From assembly GCA_050261675.1 (NCBI GenBank), contig JBLNDO010000001.1, forward strand, positions 1 to 10,742: 10,742 bases of DNA. The letters run 5' to 3'. Origin of the DNA: DASUBN01 sp050261675 (GTDB lineage: Bacteria > Pseudomonadota > Gammaproteobacteria > Natronospirales > REEB76). Position 1 is the first letter of the stretch; the number at the start of each line of letters is the position of its first letter. The position numbers and the translations under genes were made by a program. The notes under the pieces were generated by a model, which did not search any database, had not been told where the DNA came from, and saw only the letters and a list, made by a program, of their open reading frames with translations. Positions 1 to 5,188 of the stretch are shown one piece after another.

Positions 1-27
1 TGGGAAAGTAAGTCAAGTTTCGAAGTG

Positions 28-107
28 TCGCTTTGGGTCGTCAGCAGATAGGCCAGGGGTACAATCAAAGCGGCAATAGATGAGATGGGGCTTTCGGCCA
101 GAAGCGG
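28..107. repeat. Paired-palindrome (BIME-like) intergenic element, copy 1
   Basis: This is an 80-bp element whose ends match those of a second copy at 500-578. The left end (28-47) contains CTTTGGGTCG and AGCAG. The right end (88-107) contains CGGCCAGAAGCGG. The reverse complement of the right end resembles the left end, so the element has imperfect terminal inverted repeats of about 20 nt. The right arm can form a small hairpin (GCTTT/GAAGC around CGGCCA). The centre differs from copy 2 but the spacing from GGGGTA to the right arm is identical. It lies 34 bp before the 117-aa gene. It could be a REP/BIME-type or MITE-type element, or a divergent recombination site; no canonical attC core site (GTTRRRY) is seen in this copy. 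Confidence 0.6.
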
Positions 108-141
108 AACTTCATGACAAAGTACTATTCAAGCAAAAGCA

Positions 142-495
142 TTGAGGGATGATGTGTTTCTTACCGAGTCACAAATTATCGATAAATTTGCGCGGGACGT
201 AGTAAAGCGCGCCGGACAAGTCTATTTCAAGGAACCAGCAGCGCGTTCTTTTGTTGCTTCATGTCAGGTCAATGATTTAGCAATTGTAGGCATTGAAGGA
301 TTTACGCTTACAGAATCCGCCACTCAACCCCATCTCGACATGATCGCTGACTACTCCAAATTTGCGGCAGTGAGGTGGGAGGATTATAGGGATAGCCTCA
401 ACGAGGCGGCCACTCGCTTTATTGTCGAAGTGCAGAAGCCTGGAATTTGGTTTAATTTTACGGTGCTAACTAGGAAGGATTGGGTCTCGAGCTAG
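142..495 (+). CDS. Hypothetical 117-aa protein
   Basis: I do not recognise this gene. It encodes a soluble protein of about 117 residues with no signal peptide or membrane segment. It contains a GIEGF motif near residue 51 and a predicted helical, Trp/Tyr-rich region (DYSKFAAVRWEDYRDSLNEA), ending in a FNFTVLTRKDW tail. The size and make-up recall small bacteriocin or toxin immunity-type proteins, but that is only an impression. The start used here is TTG at 142 with a poor ribosome binding site; GTG at 154 is another option. An ATG at 114 in another frame opens a 12-residue peptide stopping at the gene's start, which may mean a frameshifted N-terminus. The gene sits between two copies of the same ~80-bp repeat and is AT-richer than genes to the right, consistent with an acquired accessory gene. 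Confidence 0.6.
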   Translation: MRDDVFLTESQIIDKFARDVVKRAGQVYFKEPAARSFVASCQVNDLAIVGIEGFTLTESATQPHLDMIADYSKFAAVRWEDYRDSLNEAATRFIVEVQKPGIWFNFTVLTRKDWVSS

Positions 496-499
496 AGTT

Positions 500-578
500 C
501 TGCTTTGGGTCGGGAGCAGATGATTAGGGGTAAAATTTTAGACAGAACGCGTTAGAGACAGCTTCCGGCCAGAAGCGG
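500..578. repeat. Paired-palindrome (BIME-like) intergenic element, copy 2
   Basis: This 79-bp element is the second copy of the one at 28-107 and fills almost the whole gap between the two left-hand genes. The left arm (500-519) is a hairpin with CTGCT/AGCAG as its stem. The right arm (559-578) is a hairpin with GCTTC/GAAGC around CGGCCA. The left arm and the reverse complement of the right arm agree at 14 of 20 positions. The stem difference between the copies (GCTTT/GAAGC against GCTTC/GAAGC) keeps pairing, going from G-U to G-C, which suggests the folded form matters. A GTTAGAG at 551-557 is loosely like an attC core, but copy 1 lacks it. Confidence 0.6.
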
Positions 579-597
579 CCATCGACAAACATAAGAA

Positions 598-1737
598 GTG
601 GGGGCGGGGAAAGTGATATTTGAATCACTGCACGAACGATTAGATCCCATAAAGGACTCGGCCCAGCAGATTTTGGAAGTACGTTTCAAGGGCGAGAAGC
701 CGAGAGTTTTTGACGGCAAAAACCTTGCTACTTTTGTTGCGGGTGTTTTCGACGCATTAAACGTCATTTTGCGTGAGCCGAAGGTCCTCTTCTTTGCATT
801 GCTGCAATGGGTAGCAATCGGTATCGCCTACATTTACTGGACGCGGATGCTCGATTGGATTCCGGCGTCGGTCTGGAACGCAATTGATCAGGCCGAGCGC
901 AACGGCGTGGAGCAAAGGCTGTATTTCACGCTGCTTGATATCGCTCTAACCGTCTGGAGTTTTGTCATTGTAGCTGCCGCTAGTTATCCGATCGCAATCT
1001 TCAGTGGAGCAATCGTAGCGGCGCGTAACTTACGAACCTTAGAGCAGCCAGTGGATCTATGGAAGTGTCTGACTATTGCCGAGTACAACATCGGCAGGCT
1101 GTGGGCTTTTAGTACTGTGGACGACTGGATCACGGTGAGGACGATCTTTGCTCGCCTCCCGAAGCGGCATAACACCCATTCAGCAATGGACGAGTTGCTC
1201 TACTATGCTTGGAAAATTGGCACGATCGGTGTAGTACCGGCACTAATTGCAGGCAAAGGGTACTTAGGGGCTGCGCGGGACTCCGTCAAGATCTTGGAGA
1301 AATCCACAGTCCGCGCCATCGAGACTCGGCTCGGCTACAGCATGGTGTGCTGGATCGTAGGCGTTGCTGCGTACTGTTGCAGTGTTCTGTACATATTGAA
1401 TGGTCCGTATCAGTGGCTAGAGTCGATTTACAGCTTTTACCTAGCATTAGCAGTGCCGATTGTAATTGCAGTCGGCATTGTCGCTGTGCTGGTAAGACCG
1501 TTTTATCTGATGATGATCGCCAAGCTTTATACAGACGTACTAACACCGGAAGTGATATCCGATGAAGCGGATCCTGTCGTCGTGACCTTCGCTTCTCATA
1601 TCTACCGCATTCTGTTCCTACTCATGGTAATCAGTCTGACCGCCGCCTATTTTTTCGGCGATCAACTCGGCATTCGGGGATTTGTTGAGGACTTAGCGCG
1701 AAGGGATCTAGCGGCAATGGGGCTCATCACTCACTGA
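598..1737 (+). CDS. Multi-pass membrane protein, DUF6159-like (hypothetical)
   Basis: This is a 379-aa integral membrane protein of unknown function. Hydrophobic stretches, likely membrane helices, lie near residues 62-81, 111-142 (long, perhaps two), 206-219, 248-267, 278-308 and 336-353. A soluble N-terminal segment of about 60 residues precedes them. A block of the form xVVPALIAGKGYLGAARDSVK (about residues 211-231), and an earlier AAR-L-R-L segment followed by W-L-A-N-R, recall the DUF6159-type membrane proteins, in which a VVP-L-EG-AL-RS pattern precedes a helix. That link is from memory and is weak. The start is GTG at 598; GTG at 613 is a good alternative because GGGGCGGGG lies just before it. 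The gene follows repeat copy 2 by 19 bp and shares the lower GC content of its left neighbour. Confidence 0.7.
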   Translation: MGAGKVIFESLHERLDPIKDSAQQILEVRFKGEKPRVFDGKNLATFVAGVFDALNVILREPKVLFFALLQWVAIGIAYIYWTRMLDWIPASVWNAIDQAERNGVEQRLYFTLLDIALTVWSFVIVAAASYPIAIFSGAIVAARNLRTLEQPVDLWKCLTIAEYNIGRLWAFSTVDDWITVRTIFARLPKRHNTHSAMDELLYYAWKIGTIGVVPALIAGKGYLGAARDSVKILEKSTVRAIETRLGYSMVCWIVGVAAYCCSVLYILNGPYQWLESIYSFYLALAVPIVIAVGIVAVLVRPFYLMMIAKLYTDVLTPEVISDEADPVVVTFASHIYRILFLLMVISLTAAYFFGDQLGIRGFVEDLARRDLAAMGLITH

Positions 1738-2088
1738 TGTGGCTTTGTAGCTTGAGGTCCGTAATCCGGCCAAACGTGAAATTAATCTGAAGGGCTGTAT
1801 GGGTTGCGGAAGCGGTCGTCGTGGGCGTGAGGAACGTAAACTTCCGTTTTACGCTCTCTCTCGCGAATGAACGTAAACAGCCAGAGAGAATTGGCTATTT
1901 CTGCCGGAGCCCGGCTTACCCGCGCGATATGCGTCACCTTGCCATGACGCATATGGAAAACCAATCCCAAGATGGGGTCTGTTCCGTGCGTTGGTGCACA
2001 GTTCAAAAACATGACCACGCCCATACTGCCCTTGCGCCCATCAGGAATGGGTGCCGGTGACATAAAACGATTTGGAGGAGGGTGCGAA
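1738..2088. other. Gene-poor stretch with clustered short repeats
   Basis: This is about 350 bp between the membrane protein gene and the small 72-aa gene with no convincing coding region. Both strands are open for 80-120 codons, but the candidate reading frames lack a ribosome binding site. Visible structure includes a direct repeat GAACGTAAAC at 1832-1841 and 1869-1878; CGTAAAC followed by GTTTTACG, an imperfect inverted repeat at 1835-1853; CTCTCTCT at 1854-1861 facing AGAGAGA at 1883-1889; and a perfect 10-bp inverted repeat at 1927-1954. It may be the junction between the AT-rich insertion and the host chromosome, or a decayed gene. Confidence 0.4.
1927..1954. promoter_or_regulatory. Perfect 10-bp inverted repeat, possible operator or hairpin
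   Basis: ATATGCGTCA at 1927-1936 is followed after 8 nt (CCTTGCCA) by its exact reverse complement TGACGCATAT at 1945-1954. No T-run follows on either strand, so a classical rho-independent terminator is unlikely. It could be a binding site for a dimeric regulator or a transcript hairpin. It lies 135 bp before the small membrane protein gene. The inverted repeat is certain; the role is not known. Confidence 0.4.
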
Positions 2089-2307
2089 ATGAAAGCAATC
2101 AAAATCGTCGCGGTCCTGCTGGTGGCGGCCGGCTTGCTGGCGCTCACGTACCGCGGTTTCGATTACCCGAAATCGGAGCATGAAGCGAAGTTAGGCTCGG
2201 TGGAATTCGCGGTGAAGAGCGAGGGCCGGACCAACATCCCGGAATGGGCCGGCGTCGGCGCCATCGTGCTTGGCACGCTCTTGCTCCTGGTGCCGAAGAA
2301 GCTGTAG
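2089..2307 (+). CDS. Small two-helix membrane protein (hypothetical)
   Basis: This is a 72-aa protein with two membrane helices, at about residues 4-20 and 53-68, joined by a polar segment of about 30 residues (FDYPKSEHEAKLGSVEF onward) and ending in PKKL. The start at ATG 2089 is chosen because GGAGGAGGG at 2074-2082 is an excellent ribosome binding site; in-frame upstream starts lack one. Proteins with this layout (short helix, AKLG--E-AVK segment, NIP-WAGVGAI second helix) are widespread, conserved and uncharacterised in proteobacteria as I recall them. The strong site suggests good expression. It converges on the kinase gene, with only 6 bp between the two stop codons. Confidence 0.8.
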   Translation: MKAIKIVAVLLVAAGLLALTYRGFDYPKSEHEAKLGSVEFAVKSEGRTNIPEWAGVGAIVLGTLLLLVPKKL

Positions 2308-2311
2308 CTGT

Positions 2312-2335
2312 GCTCAGGCCCGCAGGGCCTGGAGC
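2312..2335. terminator. Hairpin at convergent gene ends
   Basis: CAGGCCC (2315-2321) pairs perfectly with GGGCCTG (2325-2331) around a GCA loop. The stem extends by GCT/AGC at 2312-2314 and 2333-2335 with one bulged G. It overlaps the last codons of the kinase gene and begins just after the stop of the small membrane protein gene. No T-run follows on either strand, so it is a possible bidirectional pause or transcript-end structure, not a textbook terminator. Confidence 0.35.
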
Positions 2336-3603
2336 TGCTCGTTGGTGCGCGTGAGGCGCTCGATGAGGGTGTGGGCGAAGACCTTGTAGAACCGGAGCTG
2401 GCAGTCGCGCGAGGCGCGCTCCATGAGGGTGGCATTGACCCGAAGCAGGCTCGCCTCACCCTTGGCGCGCACCGTGGCGGTGCGCTTGGTCTTGTTGAGA
2501 TAGCCCATCTCGCCGAAGCAGTCGCCGGTGGTGAGCGAACCCAGCACGGTCTTGCCCTTGGAGACCGTGAGGTCGCCGCTCACGATGACGAAGAAGCTGT
2601 CATCTAGTTCCCCTTCCTGGACGATCACCTCGCCGGCCTTGCACTGCTTCCAGGAACCGGCGCGCATGATCTCCCAGGTCTCGGGCTGGGTGAACTCGCT
2701 GAAGAAGCTCAGCTTGCTGAGCTGGTTGTAGCGTTCCTGCTCGGAGATCTCCTCGGCGGCGGCGCTCAGGGCATCCGAGACGTTGATGAGGTCGCCGGCC
2801 ACGTCCATGCCGATCTTGTAGCGTTGCTTGAGGTTCTTCTTGAGGCAGCGCATCACGATCTTGTTGAGCGCGTCGGGAACGTCGCCGCGCAGCTGCGAGA
2901 CCGGCGGCGGCTCCACGTTGATGATCTGGTGGGTGAGGCTCGGCAGGGAGTCGCCGTAGAAGCAGGGCACGCCCGTGAGCATCTCGTAGATCATGACCCC
3001 CATGGAGAAGAGGTCCGTCTGGTTGCTCACGTCCTCGTCACGCACCTGCTCCGGGGACATGTAGCGCGGCGTCCCGACGATGCCCGTGATCTGGGTGGAT
3101 TGGCCCATGGTGTGCTTCGCGACGCCGAAATCCACGATCATGACCTGTCCCGCCGGAGCCATCATGACGTTGGCCGGCTTGATGTCGCGGTGGATGACGC
3201 CGTTGCGGTGCGCATAGTCGAGCGCCTTCGCCATGGCGAAAAATATCTCCACCACCTTCTTGATGGGCAGCAGGTTGTCCTGGCGGGTCCGGTCGGTGAG
3301 GGGCACATAACCCTCGAGGTACATCATCACCACGTAGCGCAGCCCGGCTTCCTCGCCGGCGTCGTAGATGGGCAGGATGTTCGGGTGCACCAGCTTTCCC
3401 GCCATGTGCGCCTCATTGAAGAAGAGCTTGCGGTAGAGCTTGGCCTTGGATTCATCCATGTCCGTGTCGGGCGCATAGACCTTGATGGCTACGTCGCGGT
3501 GCGCGAAGGGGTCATTGGCGAGATAGACGGTGCCCGAGGCGCCGCGTCCCAGTTCACGGCCGAGGGTGTACTTGCCGAGTTGCTTAGGGATCTTCGCAGT
3601 CAC
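2314..3603 (-). CDS. Ser/Thr protein kinase with C-terminal cyclic-nucleotide-binding domain
   Basis: This is a 429-aa soluble Hanks-type kinase joined to a cNMP-binding (CAP-ED) domain. The kinase domain covers about residues 12-275: glycine loop GRGASGTVYLA at 19-29, ATP-binding lysine in VAIK at 41, helix-C glutamate near 64, catalytic HRDIKPAN at 138-145 (Asp140), DFG at 158-160, SPE in place of APE at 184-186, and a DLFSMG segment at 197-202. All catalytic residues are present. A linker leads to the cNMP domain, about 297-400, with a phosphate-binding-cassette-like FGEMGYL--KTKRTATV at 363-378 including the key Glu and Arg. The likely job is phosphorylating protein Ser/Thr in response to cAMP, cGMP or a related ligand; substrates are unknown. 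No membrane helix or PASTA repeat is seen. The start is GTG at 3603 with a weak ribosome binding site. It lies 146 bp downstream of the lipoprotein gene on the same strand. Confidence 0.93.
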   Translation of the reverse strand: MTAKIPKQLGKYTLGRELGRGASGTVYLANDPFAHRDVAIKVYAPDTDMDESKAKLYRKLFFNEAHMAGKLVHPNILPIYDAGEEAGLRYVVMMYLEGYVPLTDRTRQDNLLPIKKVVEIFFAMAKALDYAHRNGVIHRDIKPANVMMAPAGQVMIVDFGVAKHTMGQSTQITGIVGTPRYMSPEQVRDEDVSNQTDLFSMGVMIYEMLTGVPCFYGDSLPSLTHQIINVEPPPVSQLRGDVPDALNKIVMRCLKKNLKQRYKIGMDVAGDLINVSDALSAAAEEISEQERYNQLSKLSFFSEFTQPETWEIMRAGSWKQCKAGEVIVQEGELDDSFFVIVSGDLTVSKGKTVLGSLTTGDCFGEMGYLNKTKRTATVRAKGEASLLRVNATLMERASRDCQLRFYKVFAHTLIERLTRTNEQLQALRA

Positions 3604-3710
3604 CGGTGGCCGCCTGGACCGTGAAGGTCTCTTGTTGGTCTATGGTTCACATCGGCCCCTGACATGGAATCTGCAGTGGCATGATTTTAGATGCAGGCGT
3701 GAAAGAAATA

Positions 3711-3726
3711 CAGCGCATATGCGCTG
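3711..3726 (-). terminator. Perfect 16-bp palindrome, possible terminator of the lipoprotein gene
   Basis: CAGCGCATATGCGCTG is a perfect palindrome that can fold as a 6-bp stem (CAGCGC/GCGCTG) with an ATAT loop. On the minus strand it is followed by TATTTCTTTC, a T-rich run typical of a rho-independent terminator. It lies 24 bp past the stop codon of the lipoprotein gene. It could equally be an operator upstream of the kinase gene, which starts about 110 bp further on. Confidence 0.45.
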
Positions 3727-3740
3727 CAAGCGCCTGTTTT

Positions 3741-3764
3741 GCCTGCAAACTAGGGCTTGCAGGC
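3741..3764 (-). terminator. 8-bp perfect hairpin over the lipoprotein stop codon
   Basis: GCCTGCAA (3741-3748) and TTGCAGGC (3757-3764) are exact inverted repeats around an 8-nt loop that contains the stop codon of the lipoprotein gene. On the minus strand the hairpin is followed by AAAACAGG, not a T-run. It probably acts together with the palindrome at 3711-3726 to end or protect the transcript. Confidence 0.35.
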
Positions 3765-4877
3765 GGCCTTGAGCATCATTCCGGTAGGGCCCTGCGGGGC
3801 CACCAGCGCAGCCTGGGGAGCGGTGGGCTTCACGCTGAAGACTTCCCTGCCCGAGGCGTCCTGATAGGACTCCTTCAGCAGCGTGAGGCTCATGACTCCG
3901 CAATCCAGCAATACGTCGTTGGTGCGGGTCTTATATTCCACCTGTTTGAGGTCGGCGCCGGTGGTGAGCTTGCCGGGCGCGAGGTACTCGAAACGGAAAT
4001 GCGCCTCCACCGTGTCACCGGAGCGGCGTTGCGGCGCGCCCAGGAGGTAGATCTTCTGCGAACTCTTGGCGTCCGTGCCGAGGTAGGTCCAATTGAGCGG
4101 GATGCCGCAGGCCGCCTTGTACATGAGGCCGGTGACGCTGTCCGGAACCACCGATTCCTGCGGCGAATCCGCGGGCGGCGTGACGCCGAATACCGCCACG
4201 TTGTCGGTGTCGTAATAGGTCTCGTGCAGCAATTGGAAAGTCTGGTTTCCGCAGTCCATCATCACGCTGCTTTGCCGGCTCTGGTAATCGATGGTGCGTA
4301 GGCTCGGGGCCGCCACCATCTGCTTGAGATCGTGATAGACGAACCGGAAGCGCGCCTTGACGATGGCGGCCTCCCTCGAGCCCGCGCCTGCGACGCGCGC
4401 GTAGATGTCCTGGGACTTCTGCGGATCCTCCCCGAGGGAGGTCCAGGCGATTTCCTCGCCGCAGGTGGCGTCGTACAACATGTCGCTGACCCCGCCGGCG
4501 AAGACCTGGTTGGCTTCGGCGGCGGTGCCCGCCGGCGCGACGTGGAACACCTCGCGGCCTTCCACGTCGTAATAGACCTCGTTGAGGAGGCGCAGGGCCT
4601 GCGCCTTGCAGTCCACCTCCACGAGATCTTCGCGCTCGATGTAGGTTACCTGGTTGAGGTCGGGACCCGTGAGATCGCGCGGGCGCGTGAACTCGAAGTT
4701 GAACATGGCCGTGACCGTGTCCTTCTTCTTGTCGGTGCTCTGGGGCAGCATGGAGATGTTCTGGGTGCCGTCCGGGTCGTTGCCGATGTACGTCCAGCGC
4801 GCCGCCGTGCCTTGGGCGGGCCCGTGGGCACAGGCCACGAGCCAGAGGACGAGGGGGAGGAGCATCAGACGGCGCAT
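3750..4877 (-). CDS. Lipoprotein with three tandem surface-adhesin-E-like domains
   Basis: This is a 375-aa predicted lipoprotein. The start is ATG at 4877, not an in-frame ATG 20 codons upstream, because MRRLMLLPLVLWLVAC then forms a clean signal peptide with lipobox LVAC (lipidated Cys16). The mature protein is three repeats of about 115 residues, roughly 27-139, 144-257 and 262-373. Each begins W-[TY]-x-[IL]-G, continues through an F-F-Y or similar strand, a DC cysteine (90, 209, 326), LL-E-YYD or LLKESYQD, a VF-V strand, and closes at a second cysteine (139, 257, 373) in a [TA]C motif. This matches the pattern I know from the Adhesin_E (surface-adhesin protein E) family, usually a single domain per protein. 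The cysteine pairs probably form disulfides. It is likely anchored to the outer membrane facing the periplasm or surface; the function is unknown. It lies 86 bp after DUF1289 on the same strand. Confidence 0.8.
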   Translation of the reverse strand: MRRLMLLPLVLWLVACAHGPAQGTAARWTYIGNDPDGTQNISMLPQSTDKKKDTVTAMFNFEFTRPRDLTGPDLNQVTYIEREDLVEVDCKAQALRLLNEVYYDVEGREVFHVAPAGTAAEANQVFAGGVSDMLYDATCGEEIAWTSLGEDPQKSQDIYARVAGAGSREAAIVKARFRFVYHDLKQMVAAPSLRTIDYQSRQSSVMMDCGNQTFQLLHETYYDTDNVAVFGVTPPADSPQESVVPDSVTGLMYKAACGIPLNWTYLGTDAKSSQKIYLLGAPQRRSGDTVEAHFRFEYLAPGKLTTGADLKQVEYKTRTNDVLLDCGVMSLTLLKESYQDASGREVFSVKPTAPQAALVAPQGPTGMMLKAACKP

Positions 4878-4963
4878 GCGCGGTTCCCGGAAGCTTGCTA
4901 TATGTAAAACAATATCTTTAACCCGCCGGCGGTACAACCCTTATTTTCACCGCCCCGTACGGC

Positions 4964-5182
4964 TCAGGGTTCTTTTGTCCCCATGGACCAGGTCCGGACC
5001 CGCGCGGCGCGTTCGCGGCGCCGTTCCGCGGCCCGCTCCAGTATCGCCAAGCGCTCGGCGTCGCCGGCGGGACCCCAGTCCCGGATCTCGGACAAGGTGC
5101 GTCCGCAACCCAGGCACACGTCACGCTCATCAAGGCAGCAGTTGCGGACGCAGGGAGACGGGACGCCGGGAACCTCGCGCAT
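4964..5182 (-). CDS. DUF1289 family cysteine-motif protein
   Basis: This is a 72-aa protein that matches DUF1289: SPCVRNCCLDERDVCLGCGRT at about 9-29, followed by the family's EI-W----DAER-A-L segment at 32-47. Cysteines at 11, 15 (or 16), 23 and 26 form the conserved four-cysteine arrangement, which suggests binding of zinc or an iron-sulfur cluster; the biochemical role of the family is not established. The C-terminal tail is Arg-rich. ATG at 5182 lies 6 bp after the exchanger stop codon and has no good ribosome binding site of its own, so translation is probably coupled to the exchanger gene. Confidence 0.88.
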   Translation of the reverse strand: MREVPGVPSPCVRNCCLDERDVCLGCGRTLSEIRDWGPAGDAERLAILERAAERRRERAARVRTWSMGTKEP

Positions 5183-5188
5183 GGGTGG

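Noticed and set aside
466..557. Integron attC site between the two left-hand genes (CTAAC at 466-470 and GTTAG at 551-555, ~90 bp apart)
   Set aside because: The core sites do not fully fit RYYYAAC/GTTRRRY, copy 1 of the repeat has no equivalent, and no integrase is seen; the paired-palindrome description fits better, though a divergent site is not excluded.
1782..2063. Minus-strand open frame of about 94 codons from ATG at 2063 (or 121 codons from 2147) in the gene-poor stretch
   Set aside because: No ribosome binding site before either start, no recognisable domain, and part of the peptide is encoded by the 1927-1954 inverted repeat; the longer version overlaps the well-supported 72-aa gene.
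2824..3624. Long plus-strand open frame (266 codons) over the kinase gene
   Set aside because: It is antisense to a kinase with every catalytic motif intact, and its His/Val/Arg/Leu-rich product is typical of a shadow frame in GC-rich DNA.
4878..4937. Longer start for the lipoprotein (ATG at 4937, 20 extra residues)
   Set aside because: It would bury the signal peptide and lipobox behind a polar N-terminus; the ATG at 4877 gives a standard lipoprotein leader.
4923..4954. GC-rich palindrome CCGCCGGCGG and GGCGGT/ACCGCC pair after the DUF1289 gene as a terminator
   Set aside because: The stems are short or have a long loop, and no clean T-run follows directly, so it is too weak to annotate.
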